DNA of 64,000 nucleotides from Haematobia irritans (GCF_050003625.1 NC_134398.1:59171641-59235640); one strand, 5' to 3'; counted from the first letter of the stretch, positions 45,856-58,762 are shown. Notes: a model not told the origin generated them from the letters alone. A program made the numbers and translations.

Positions 45856-47575
45856 ACAAGTATATACGGCCGCAAGTTCGGCCAGGCCGAATCTTATGTA
45901 CCCACCACCATGGATTGCGTAGAAACTTCTACGAAAGACTATCATCCACAATCGAATTACTTGGGTTGTGGTATCTTAAAACTTCTTAACATCGTTTTCT
46001 AAATTGTGATTTAGTCCATACATGGTATATATTAGACAAAAAAGTTATGTATAGTTAAGTCTACAAATAATTACGAATCGATATGGACTTTTTGTACGTA
46101 GAGAGCCAGAATTGAAATATGGGGGTCGCTTATATGGGAGCTATATACAATTATGAACTTGATATGGACCAATTTTTGTGTGATTGGGGATCGATTTATC
46201 TGAGGGCCATATATAACTATAGACCGATATGGACCTAGTTAGGCATGGTTGTTAACGACCATATATTAGCACAATGTACCAAATTTCAACTCACTCGGAT
46301 GAAATTTGCTCCTCCAAGAGGTTCCAAAACCAAATCTCGGGATCGGTTTATATGGGGCTATGTACGATTATGGACTGATATGGACCACTTTTGGCATGGT
46401 TGTTAAATATCATATACGATCGCCACGTACCAAATTTCAAGCAGATCGGATGAATTTTGCTTCTCCAAAAGGCACCGGAGGTCAAATCTGGGGATCGGTT
46501 TATATGGGAGCTATATATAATTATGGACTGATAGGAACCAATTCCTGCATGGTTGGTGGATACCATATACTAACATCACGTACCAAATTCCAACCGAATG
46601 GGAAGAATTTTGCTCTTTCAAGGGGCTCTGGAGGTCAAATCTGGGGATCGGTTTATATGGGGCCTATATATAATTTGGACCGATATCGACCAATTTTTGC
46701 ATGGGAGTTTGAGGCCATATATTAACACCACGTACCAAATTTCGACTGAATCAGATGAATTTTGGTCTTCCAAGAGGTTCCGGAGATCAAATCTGGTGAT
46801 CGGTTTATATGGGGGCTATATATAATTATGGACCGATGTGGACCAATTTTTGCATGGTTGTTAGAGACCATATACTAACACTATGTACCAAATTTCAGCC
46901 GGATCGGATGAAATTTGCTTCTCTTAGAGGCCTCGCAAGCCAAATCGGGGGATCGGTTTATGTGGGGGCTATATATAATTATGGACCGATGTCGACCAAT
47001 TTTTGCATGGTTGTTAAAGACCATATACTAACACCATGTACCAAATTTCAGCCGGATCGGATGAAATTTGCTTCTCTTAGAGGCCTCGCAAGCCAAATCG
47101 GGGGATCGGTTTATATGGGGGCTATATATAATTATGGACCGATGTGGACCAATTTTTGCATGGTTGTTAGAGACCATATACCAACACCATGTACCAAATT
47201 TCAGCCGGATCGGATGAAACTTGCTTCTCTTAGAGGCCTCGCAAGCCAAATTTTGGGGTCCGTTTATATGGGGGCTATACGTAAAAGTGGACCGATATGG
47301 CCCATTTGCAATACCATCCGACCTACATCAATAACAACTACTTGTGCCAAGTTTCAAGTCGATAGCTTGTTTCGTTCGGAAGTTAGCGTGATTTCAACAG
47401 ACGGACGGACGGACGGACGGACGGACGGACGGACGGACGGACATGCTCAGATCGACTCAGAATTTCACCACGACCCAGAATATATATACTTTATGGGGTC
47501 TTAGAGCAATATTTCGATGTGTTACAAACGGAATGACAAAGTTAATATACCCCCCATCCTATGGTGGTGGGTATA
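45856..47575 (-). mobile_element. DINE/HINE-like element A7, full length
   Basis: TATACCC at 47575, microsatellite about 11 units (47399-47442). It is flanked by ACAAATAAAA on the left and ACAAATAAAAACAA on the right. This may be a pre-existing tandem 10-mer (ACAAATAAAA twice) and not a target duplication, since other copies show none. Confidence 0.85.
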
Positions 47576-48491
47576 ACAAATAAAAACAACCCCACGCTCA
47601 TGTATACACAACAAAACTCAAGTAACATCATCTTTACATTAATCACATTCCACTATACCAATAAAGATCTCTGTACTATGCATTAGTTCATCGCATCTGC
47701 TGACAATTTACTCTAAGAATAATATTTGTAAAGGCACACCAGTTTATGAACGATGAAACGTTTAACTTAAAATTTGCAAAATTTTCATGAAATGTTATCT
47801 ACCATTTTTGACGAAAATATCTATAAATTTAATTACATGTGAACTAAAAATATTTCATTGGGTAATTTTTTACCAACAATCATTAGCGTAGCTAGACAAT
47901 TTTCCTAGGGGGGGCTATAGCCCCCTAGCTAAAAATTTATAGACTGAACTTATAGGTTCAATTATTGTTTTATATCATAAAAAGAATACAAAAATAGACA
48001 TCAAAATAATATATAATAAATCAACTAGAAGTAGTTCCACACTTTTCCCAGCAAAAAAAAATTGGGATTTGTTTTAAAGGCACAACTTTAAAAGCACTTC
48101 CAAAAATGTCCTCACAAAGAAGTTAATTATATTAACTACACATGAAGTTTTTTACTTCAGTTTTTTCATATTTTAATGCGTAATTTTTGTTTTCTTTTTT
48201 CAAATAGTTTAAAAAAAGAGTAAGAATAAATAAAATGGTAAAAATTATTCAAATTTTGCCACAAAAATGCTAAATCCATTATAGAAAAATCAATAATTTT
48301 TGAAAATATTCAAACAAGCGTTAGAATGCATTAAAAATCATAAAAAAATATAAAAATTATTATAAATTAATGTTTCTTGAAGCTCGAGGTCTTTATAAAT
48401 ATTTATATAATTCTAACAAAAGGTCGACCAAAAATCAAATAAAAAACGAATAAATAAAAATTATTTATTTGGGAATTCGAATCACACCGTT

Positions 48492-48574
48492 AGGTTAGGT
48501 TAGGTTAAAGTGGCAGCCCGATTAAATTTCAGGCTCACTTAGACTATTCAGTCCATTGTGATAATCACAATGGA
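48492..48574 (-). repeat. 3' end of the tRNA-headed SINE
   Basis: GGTTAGGTTAGGTTAAAGTG and the following GGCAGCCCGAT...CACAATGGA match the last 80 bases of the SINE at 38492-38839 in reverse. The head is missing (5' truncation), usual for retroposed copies. Confidence 0.75.
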
Positions 48575-48727
48575 AGTGATGCAAATTTATTGCAACGGCT
48601 GTTGAAACGGTGGACATTCGTTCTATGACGAGTTCCTATTACATGCATCGCTTCTCCGCCCATTTTGCACCACTTCCGGACCCAAAAAGAACATTTTCAC
48701 TTCTTTTTTGGCGACGCTTTTTTGCAG
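48575..48727 (-). repeat. Repeat family E end fragment
   Basis: Reads in reverse like 22747-22840 (CATCGCTTCTCC, TTGCACCACTTCCGG, AAAAGAACATTTTCAC, TTGGCGACGCTTTTTTGC). Directly follows the SINE tail. Confidence 0.55.
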
Positions 48728-49602
48728 CATTATTAAGATATTAATTTATGGAAGAATAGTTTTAATACCAATTACTATTTTTTAATTAAGATGACTAAAC
48801 CAGACTAAACAATATAATAAATGAGCTTTACAACCTGTTTCTGTATGTCGACTAAAATGGAAACAAACAGCAGAATTTATAACCAAAAACAGCTGTTTCT
48901 ATGCATTTCAGTCGATCGATTGAACTCGTTCGACATACAGAAACATGCTGTTAGTTAGTCAACTACACCATAAGTTCAATCACAGCTCTATTTCATAAAT
49001 ATCAGACTTCAAACATTGCCATCGGCAACTGCTACCACAAACCAAGTAATTCGATTGTGCATGAAAGTCTTTAGCGGAACTTTGTGCGGTTGTATATACT
49101 TGTTTAATTTTTATAAAAATGTAAAATCGTAAATAGGTTTTCAAATTCTGGGGGGGTCTAAGCCCCCTCCCCAGAGGCCTTCCTACGCTTATGCCAACAA
49201 TTATTGACTATAGGAATTGTCAGTAAGAAATTGCTATCCACTTTCAAGTTCATTTTTCGTAAAAAAATATTTTCTCATACAAAAAAATCTTATAGTAAAT
49301 GGCACTTATTATTTAGAAAATACTTTACATTTCACAAGTAGTTTTATAGCATGACAAACGAATTTTTAACTACCAGTTAAGAAATTTTTTAAGGAAATTT
49401 CCATCGTATTTTGTAGGCCATGAACTAAACGATTGCTACTTAGAATTTGTAAAATTTCCTTTCGAGTAGTTAATTTTCGTAGAAGATACGAAAAATGAAC
49501 TAAAATTCTGGAAAATTCTTGTAATAAATTATTGTAAAAATCTTCTTAAATTTACGAGACACTTTTTTTCTGTGGGTGTATGATTCGGCATATATTTGTT
49601 AT

Positions 49603-52274
49603 TATACCCTAAACCACATAGTGGTCAGGGTATAATAAGTTTGATCGGCCAAAATATGTGCCTACCAGAAATATTGATTTTAGACCCCATAAAATATATA
49701 CCGATCGACTCAGGATCACCTCCTGAGTCGATCTAGCGCTTGGTGTCCGTCCGTCTATCCATGTATTTGTTGTTCACAGGATTCCGGTCGCAATTATCAA
49801 CCGATTTTGATGAAATTTGGTACAGCGAGTTTTTTGGGCACAAGGACGAACGCTATTGAATTTGGAAGAAATCGGATAAAATTTAGATATAGCTCCCATA
49901 TATATGTATCGCCCGATTTCGACAAATGGGGTCACTTTGCGCTTTTTTTCTAACGGATCGTCACCAAATTTGGCAAAAGCTAATCTTTTTCATCGCCCTT
50001 CACGTCTGCAAAATTGCATCTAAATCGGTTCAGATTTAGATATAGCTCTCATATATATGTATCGCCCGATTTGTCTAAATTTGGCCATAAAACCCTTATT
50101 TATCAACCGATCTTACTCAAATTTGGCTAAATGTAGTCTTCTATAGCACTAACTATATGTGCATAAAATCATCGAAATCGGTTCAGATTTAGCTATAGCT
50201 CCCATATATATGTACCTCCTTCTTAACTGATCTTACTCAAATCTTGCACAAGGTAACCTTTTGTGGTATTAATCAAACCCGCAAAATATTATGCAATTTG
50301 GTTCAGATTTAGATATAGTTTCCATATATATGCATCGCTCTATTTTCCCAAATTTGGCCATAATACTCTTATTTATTAACCAATGTTACTCAAATTTCAA
50401 ATTTTGATGTACTAGCCGATCGTATTTATACGTACTTGTAGCTTTTACATAAGAATATTGCTCGATTTTTACAAATTTTGATTTATTACCCACACTAATT
50501 TAACGATTTTCTCTTTTTTGATAATGGGCTCAATACTAGTGGCATACTAACTCCGTAGGTGCAATATCAACACAGCCAGTGTTGCTAGAAGTAGGGGAAA
50601 TTCCCTATATGTAGGGTTTTTCTAATATTTAGCGTCTTGTAGGGATGTAGGGCATTTCTATAGAAATTTTTTTCAAAATATTATTTCTATAAAATATTTT
50701 CTCAAAATTTTATTTCTGTGAAATTTTTTCTCAAAATTTTATTTCTATAGAATTTATTGTCAAAATTTTATTTCTATAGAAAAATTTCTCACAAAAATTT
50801 GTTCCAGCAAAAACTAGCTAACCACATCTCATTACAATTGACATTACCAGGAGTAAACCTGTCATTACACGTTGCATTACATTGCGGCGAGTTATAATGA
50901 CTAACTTGTAATTACAAAAATAAATACTTCTCGGTAATTTTCGAATTGTTATTCTCAAATTTTTAGGCAGTTGTAGTTAACGATTTAATAAAATAGAATA
51001 AATGATGGTACCATTAGGTATAGTTATTCAAATAATCGAGCACTTACATAAAAAATCAAAAAGAATATGTAATGTAACGGTAATTCTGAAAATTTTTCCG
51101 TTAAGGAATTTTTATCACAAATATTTCATAATAATTGTGTTTAATGACGTTATCATATTATGTTTTAAATAAATGCTTTCTTATACCTCATTCACATTAC
51201 ACTTCCAAAATGCGCTTAAACTAAATTTCAAATGACATTTGCCTTATAAAAAAGAAACTTAAAATCCACTTTTAGTAGATTTCGAACCTTATGTGAATTG
51301 GCTATTGGATATATTATAACGTAATTCACGAATCCAACTCCCTTAAACAACCTACATTTATTTCTATTTTAAGTGTGAAATTAATTTGCGTGTAATCTTA
51401 TTGAGGTTATTTATTAGATTTGTCGTTCATTTATACAATATTCGTTTCTATTCAAGTAGTTCTCCTATTACAGCATCACTCGCCATATTTTAATCCATTG
51501 TAATCGGCGATAGAAATCAATATTTTCGAGATTAGGTTGCCTGAGACAATAAGTGGCTATTTTGCAAGCTTTGGTGTATCTACGTATAAGTCATTACATA
51601 TTAGGTGATTATAAGCTTTAAATGCACTACTTATTTTATGGCCGAAAGTATGCCTGGGGAGAAGTACTTTCCTTCTAGGACATATAGTAAATGTAATCCG
51701 AAGCGATGCCAATTAATAAGTGGTTATTAATTTTTAAATAGGCTTACCTACAAGATTACCGGGTAATGAGAGTTTTTGCTGGGTTTATAGAAACTTTTTC
51801 CAAAATTTTATTTTTATAGAGATTTAACAAAAAAGGTTACTAATTTGGGTAGAATTCTACCAACTGTGGCAACCGTGGTGGTAATATAAATTTATATTCT
51901 AAGCTATATACGTTGCACATTCATGTTTTAAGATAATAAAGTACTTAGAACCATTTTTGTTTTGTATTTTTTTTTAATTTAACGAAAAATATAGTAGGGA
52001 GAATTGTTTGGGAATGTATGGGAAAGTAGGGAACTTTTTTTGTCCTTGTAGGGTAAACCGAACATTTTCCCTGGCAACATTGACTATGAGCTATAGTCAG
52101 ATTGACACAAAGCACCCATAGACATGTACCCCTTAATTTTCTTAAATATGTAACTGCGGTTTATCTCCAAGACCTATATGTTACCCCACAAATGCTTATG
52201 ATTACTAATTCTGTAATGGTGGTTTAGGGTATGATATAGTCGGCCCCGCCCGACTTTCTACTTTACTTACTTGT
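49603..52274 (+). mobile_element. DINE/HINE-like element B3, interrupted by element N
   Basis: Starts TATACCCTAAACCACATAG, ends ACTTGT at 52274 with the GTCGG/CCGAC hairpin. Compared with B1 it lacks part of the repeated body near 50215 and contains N at 50804-51782. It carries no A insertion and so shows the empty A1 site near 50511-50522. Confidence 0.8.
50804..51782. mobile_element. TIR element N, 979 bp
   Basis: Starts CCAGCAAAAACTAGCTAACC, ends with the reverse complement of CCAGCAAAAACTCTCATTAC. Flanked by GTT on both sides, a possible 3-bp duplication. The interior is AT-rich, with a few inverted stretches around TAATGA/TCATTA and no gene. The ends resemble those of family E. Confidence 0.65.
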
Positions 52275-53261
52275 TTTTAAATAAATTCTAACATGTCACC
52301 TTACTTCAACGACACCTATTGTCATAGTACGAATGACCTTTTCGACTACCCAATATATAAATGCTCTTGTTCTGTTCTCTTAAAGTTTAAAGATATATTA
52401 TTTCGTGATACAAATAATAATATTTAATCATTTTCGCGAAATAATACCAACTCATCACCGAGTATACGTGATTGTTATCTGGATAATTACGAAAAGACAA
52501 TAATGATGTGCAATATTTTGGTATGAAGTTTTTTTTTCTTGTGGAAGAAACTCGACCTTTTAATAGTCATTCGTGTTTGTCGGAACTGCTAGTATATTAA
52601 AATAAACCACGGTATTTAGTTATAGCCTACATAACGACAGCGAGCATCCACGATAAAAACAATAAATAAATTATTATGTTATGGATTCAATGGATTAATT
52701 ACACACTTGCATGCTATTTTCATTTCATTAACACAAGAAAAGATCCAATGAGTTCATATAAACCTCGAATAGATTTAAGCTGGGTAGGCATGCAAAATGT
52801 AGATTCTTTAGTGATTGAAATTTGTTACTGTTTAAACGTCGTTTAATTTTTATCGCAATTTCTATAAAGTAACAGCAACCCTCCGGGGAAAGCAGAAGTC
52901 ACAATAATGCGTATATGGGTGAGAGCAATAAAGAGCATGCGGTACAAAGGTGTGAATAGTAGGGAAGAGGTGGTATTTAAGTTTTATTTTATGAAGGTAT
53001 GGACAGTACAATCAACGAGACGAAGGGAATATGGTAATTACTAGCAATATTATTATTAGGCAAAAAATAGTTTAGTTCACTCATACTAAGAAGCTAAAAC
53101 TTAAGGAAACACACTTGTTAAAATATAGGAAATTTTCCTATATTTCTTTTATCTACCCTGTCATTGATGTAATCGATATGTCCGATATGTTTGCTATGTT
53201 ATTATGATACGATATGTTATTATGATACGAAGCGTCACATAATCTATCGATTGTAATAATA
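52275..53261. other. No recognisable gene or repeat
   Basis: AT-rich sequence, no open frames above chance, no match elsewhere in the window. A small direct repeat ATGTTATTATGATACGA occurs twice near 53195-53231. It may be unique host DNA. Confidence 0.5.
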
Positions 53262-53468
53262 ACAAGTATGTACGGCCGTAAGTTCGGCCAGGCCGAAGCT
53301 TATGTACCCTCCATCATGGATTGCGTAGAGACTTCTTCTAAACACTGCCATCCACAATCGAATTATTTGAGTTGCGGTAACGCTTGCCGATGGCAAGGTA
53401 TCTTAAAACCTCCTAACATCGCCTTCTAAATTGTATGTAAGTCCATACGTGGTATATATTAAATAAAA

Positions 53469-55181
53469 ACAAGTATATACGGCCGCAAGTTCGGCCAGGC
53501 CGAATCTTATGTACCCACCACCATGGATTGCGTAGAAACTTCTACGAAAGACTATCATCCACAATCGAATTACTTGGGTTGTGGTATCTTAAAACTTCTT
53601 AACATCGTTTTCTAAATTGTGATTTAGTCCATACATGGTATATATTAGACAAAAAAGTTATGTATAGTTAAGTCTACAAATAATTACGAATCGATATGGA
53701 CTTTTTGTACGTAGAGAGCCAGAATTGAAATATGGGGGTCGCTTATATGGGAGCTATATACAATTATGAACTTGATATGGACCAATTTTTGTGTGATTGG
53801 GGATCGATTTATCTGAGGGCCATATATAACTATAGACCGATATGGACCTAGTTAGGCATGGTTGTTAACGACCATATATTAGCACAATGTACCAAATTTC
53901 AACTCACTCGGATGAAATTTGCTCCTCCAAGAGGTTCCAAAACCAAATCTCGGGATCGGTTTATATGGGGCTATGTACGATTATGGACTGATATGGACCA
54001 CTTTTGGCATGGTTGTTAAATATCATATACGATCGCCACGTACCAAATTTCAAGCAGATCGGATGAATTTTGCTTCTCCAAAAGGCACCGGAGGTCAAAT
54101 CTGGGGATCGGTTTATATGGGAGCTATATATAATTATGGACTGATAGGAACCAATTCCTGCATGGTTGGTGGATACCATATACTAACATCACGTACCAAA
54201 TTCCAACCGAATGGGAAGAATTTTGCTCTTTCAAGGGGCTCTGGAGGTCAAATCTGGGGATCGGTTTATATGGGGCCTATATATAATTTGGACCGATATC
54301 GACCAATTTTTGCATGGGAGTTTGAGGCCATATATTAACACCACGTACCAAATTTCGACTGAATCAGATGAATTTTGGTCTTCCAAGAGGTTCCGGAGAT
54401 CAAATCTGGTGATCGGTTTATATGGGGGCTATATATAATTATGGACCGATGTGGACCAATTTTTGCATGGTTGTTAGAGACCATATACTAACACTATGTA
54501 CCAAATTTCAGCCGGATCGGATGAAATTTGCTTCTCTTAGAGGCCTCGCAAGCCAAATCGGGGGATCGGTTTATGTGGGGGCTATATATAATTATGGACC
54601 GATGTCGACCAATTTTTGCATGGTTGTTAAAGACCATATACTAACACCATGTACCAAATTTCAGCCGGATCGGATGAAATTTGCTTCTCTTAGAGGCCTC
54701 GCAAGCCAAATCGGGGGATCGGTTTATATGGGGGCTATATATAATTATGGACCGATGTGGACCAATTTTTGCATGGTTGTTAGAGACCATATACCAACAC
54801 CATGTACCAAATTTCAGCCGGATCGGATGAAACTTGCTTCTCTTAGAGGCCTCGCAAGCCAAATTTTGGGGTCCGTTTATATGGGGGCTATACGTAAAAG
54901 TGGACCGATATGGCCCATTTGCAATACCATCCGACCTACATCAATAACAACTACTTGTGCCAAGTTTCAAGTCGATAGCTTGTTTCGTTCGGAAGTTAGC
55001 GTGATTTCAACAGACGGACGGACGGACGGACGGACGGACGGACGGACATGCTTAGATCGACTCAGAATTTCACCACGACCCAGAATATATATATACTTTA
55101 TGGGGTCTTAGAGCAATATTTCGATGTGTTACAAACGGAATGACAAAGTTAATATACCCCCATCCTATGATGGAGGGTATA
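53469..55181 (-). mobile_element. DINE/HINE-like element A8, chimeric 5' end
   Basis: It occupies the same internal site of A-beta as A5. Most of it is family A, but the last ~170 bases (55014-55181: TGCTTAGATCG, CATCCTATGATGGAGGGTAT) are of the A-beta type. The shortest microsatellite of the set (about 8.5 units). A patch of gene conversion or recombination is likely. Confidence 0.8.
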
Positions 55182-55268
55182 AAAAAGATCGATCCAATAC
55201 GTATATAATTCATTTTGACAAAGTAGACATAAAATTTTGACAAAATTTTCTACAGAAATAAAATTTTA

Positions 55269-56996
55269 ACAAGTATATACGGCCGCAAGTTCGGCCAGGC
55301 CTAATCTTATGTACCCACCACCATGGATTGCGTAGAAACTTCTACGAAAGACTATCATCCACAATCGAATTACTTGGGTTGTGGTATCTTAAAACTTCTT
55401 AACATCGTTTTCTAAATTGTGATTTAGTCCATACATGGTATATATTAGACAAAAAAGTTATGTATAGTTAAGTCTACAAATAATTACGAATCGATATGGA
55501 CTTTTTGTACGTAGAGAGCCAGAATTGAAATATGGGGGTCGCTTATATGGGAGCTATATACAATTATGAACTTGATATGGACCAATTTTTGTGTGATTGG
55601 GGATCGATTTATCTGAGGGCCATATATAACTATAGACCGATATGGACCTAGTTAGGCATGGTTGTTAACGACCATATATTAGCACAATGTACCAAATTTC
55701 AACTCACTCGGATGAAATTTGCTCCTCCAAGAGGTTCCAAAACCAAATCTCGGGATCGGTTTATATGGGGCTATGTACGATTATGGACTGATATGGACCA
55801 CTTTTGGCATGGTTGTTAAATATCATATACGATCGCCACGTACCAAATTTCAAGCAGATCGGATGAATTTTGCTTCTCCAAAAGGCACCGGAGGTCAAAT
55901 CTGGGGATCGGTTTATATGGGAGCTATATATAATTATGGACTGATAGGAACCAATTCCTGCATGGTTGGTGGATACCATATACTAACATCACGTACCAAA
56001 TTCCAACCGAATGGGAAGAATTTTGCTCTTTCAAGGGGCTCTGGAGGTCAAATCTGGGGATCGGTTTATATGGGGCCTATATATAATTTGGACCGATATC
56101 GACCAATTTTTGCATGGGAGTTTGAGGCCATATATTAACACCACGTACCAAATTTCGACTGAATCAGATGAATTTTGGTCTTCCAAGAGGTTCCGGAGAT
56201 CAAATCTGGTGATCGGTTTATATGGGGGCTATATATAATTATGGACCGATGTGGACCAATTTTTGCATGGTTGTTAGAGACCATATACTAACACTATGTA
56301 CCAAATTTCAGCCGGATCGGATGAAATTTGCTTCTCTTAGAGGCCTCGCAAGCCAAATCGGGGGATCGGTTTATGTGGGGGCTATATATAATTATGGACC
56401 GATGTCGACCAATTTTTGCATGGTTGTTAAAGACCATATACTAACACCATGTACCAAATTTCAGCCGGATCGGATGAAATTTGCTTCTCTTAGAGGCCTC
56501 GCAAGCCAAATCGGGGGATCGGTTTATATGGGGGCTATATATAATTATGGACCGATGTGGACCAATTTTTGCATGGTTGTTAGAGACCATATACCAACAC
56601 CATGTACCAAATTTCAGCCGGATCGGATGAAACTTGCTTCTCTTAGAGGCCTCGCAAGCCAAATTTTGGGGTCCGTTTATATGGGGGCTATACGTAAAAG
56701 TGGACCGATATGGCCCATTTGCAATACCATCCGACCTACATCAATAACAACTACTTGTGCCAAGTTTCAAGTCGATAGCTTGTTTCGTTCGGAAGTTAGC
56801 GTGATTTCAACAGACGGACGGACGGACGGACGGACGGACGGACGGACGGACGGACGGACGGACATGCTCAGATCGACTCAGAATTTCACCACGACCCAGA
56901 ATATATATACTTTATGGGGTCTTAGAGCAATATTTCGATGTGTTACAAACGGAATGACAAAGTTAATATACCCCCCATCCTATGGTGGTGGGTATA
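55269..56996 (-). mobile_element. DINE/HINE-like element A9, full length, in the A-beta-2 minisatellite
   Basis: TATACCC at 56996, microsatellite about 12.5 units (56813-56863). The empty site is given by A-beta-1 (about 34911-34930: AAATTTTAACAAAACTTTCT). Comparing the two shows insertion between two A (T on the other strand), no duplication. It is absent from A-beta-1 and therefore a late insertion. Confidence 0.85.
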
Positions 56997-58762
56997 ACAA
57001 AACTTTCTATAGAAATAAAATTTTCACAAAATTTTCTATAGAAATAAAAATTTTCACAAAATTTTCTATAGAAAGAAAATTTTGACAAAAATGTCTACAG
57101 AAATAAAATTTTAACAAAATTTTCTATAGAAATAAACTTTTGACAAATTTTTCTATAAAAATAAAATCTTGGTAGATTATTTTTGGCTCGAGTGGCAACC
57201 ATAATTATGAACCGAATAAAATTTGAACAAAATTTTCTATAGAAATAAAATTTTGACAATGATGAAAATTTTATTATGAACCGAATAAAATTTTAACAAA
57301 ATTTTCTCTAGAAATAAAATTTTGACAAATTTTTCTATAGAAATAAAATTTTGGTTGATTATTTTTGGCTCAGTGGCAAACATGATTATGAACCGATATG
57401 GACCAATTTTTGTGTGATTGGACCAATTTTGGTATGTTTGTTAGCGACCATATACTAACACCACGTTCCTAATTTGAACCGGATCGGATGAATTGTGCTC
57501 CTCCAAGAGGCTCCGGAGGTCAAATCTGGAGAACGTTTTATATGGGGGCTATATATAATTATGGACCGATATGGACCAATTTTTGCACGGTTGCTAGAGA
57601 CCATATACCAAGACCATGTACCAAATTTCAGCCGGATCGGATGAAATTTGCTTCTCTTAGAGGCTCCGCAACCCAAATCTGGGGATCGGTTTATATGTGC
57701 GCTATATATAATTATGGACCGATGTGGACCAATTTTTTCACGGTTGCTAGAGACCATATACCAATACTATGTACCAAATTTCAGCCGGATCGGATGCAAT
57801 TTGCTTCTCTTTAAGGCTTCGCAAGCCAAATGTGGAGATCGGTTTATATAGGGGCTATATATAATTATGGACCGATGTGGACCACTTTTTGCATGATTTT
57901 TAGAGACCATATACCAACACCATGTACCAAATTTCAGCCGGATCGGATGACATATGCTTCTCTTAGAGGCTCCACAAGCCAAATCTGGGGATCGGTTTAT
58001 ATGGGGGCTATATATAATTAAGGACCGATATGGACCAATTTTTGCATGGTTGTTAGAGACCATATACCAACACCATGTAGCAAATTTCAGCCGGATCGGA
58101 TGAAATATGCTTCTCTTAGAGGCTCCACAAGCCAAATCTGGGGATCGGTTTATATGGGGGCTATATATAATTATGGACCGATGTGGACCAATTTTTGCAT
58201 GGTTGTTAGAGACCATATACCAACATCATGTACTAAATTTCAGCCGGATCGGATGAAATTTGCTTCTCTTTGAGGCTCCGCAAGCCAAATCTGGGGATCG
58301 GTTTATATGGGGGCTATATATAATTATGGACCGATGTGGACCAATTTTTGCATGATTGTTAGAGACCATATACCAATACCACGTACCAAATTTCAGCCGG
58401 ATCGGATGAAATATGCTTCTGTTAGAGGCTCCACAAGCCAAATCTGAGGGTCCCTTTATATGGGGGCTATACGTAAAAGTGGACCGATATGGCCCATTTT
58501 CAATACCATCCGACCTACATCGATAACAACTACTTGTGCCAAGTTTCAAGTCGATAGCTTGTTTCGTTCGGAAGTTTGCGTGATTTCAACAGACGGACGG
58601 ACGGACGGACGGACGGACGGACGGACGGACATGCTTAGATCGACTCAGAATTTCACCACGACCCAGAATATATATACTTTATGGGGTCTTAGAGCAATAT
58701 TTCGATGTGTTACAAACGGAATGACAAAGTTAATATACCCCCATCCTATGATGGAGGGTATA

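Larger units (their letters stand above)
47881..49193 (+). mobile_element. Non-autonomous hAT element with 8-bp target duplication
   Basis: Starts CATTAGCGTAGCTAG, ends with the reverse complement of CATAAGCGTAGGAAG. Just inside lie GGGGGGGCTATAGCCCCC-type palindromes (47908-47925 and 49151-49170). The perfect duplication CCAACAAT is at 47873-47880 and 49194-49201. The ends resemble those of the hAT at 3467-11656. The 1,313-bp interior has no transposase; it contains the tail of a SINE and a family E piece, so it was itself a target or captured them. Confidence 0.85.
47700..49580. repeat. Possible family Y-like repeat, split by hAT-N
   Basis: Sequences on both sides of hAT-N (GTGAACTAAAAATATTTC and AAAATGAACTAAAATTCTGG) resemble the bodies of X and Y, and the right edge ACACTTTTTTTCTGTGGGTG looks like a terminal repeat. 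The left end is uncertain. Confidence 0.35.
53262..58762 (-). mobile_element. Composite DINE/HINE-like element A-beta-2, carrying A8 and A9
   Basis: Same element as A-beta-1. The 3' end is at 53262-53468, then A8 (53469-55181), minisatellite (55182-55268), A9 (55269-56996), minisatellite (56997-57388) and the 5' part 57389-58762 (TATACCCTCCATCATAGG start). Its 5' part holds about three more 153-bp units than A-beta-1 (57965-58440), accounting for most of the length difference. Flanks (AATCTATCGATTGTAATAAT and AAAAGTAATATAATAGTCGG) are unrelated to those of A-beta-1, so the homology ends exactly at the element ends. Confidence 0.75.

Noticed and set aside
45846..47589. A 14-base direct repeat ACAAATAAAAACAA flanking A7 as a target duplication
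   Set aside because: Empty sites of A1 and A9 show no duplication, and a pre-existing tandem ACAAATAAAA explains the match equally well.
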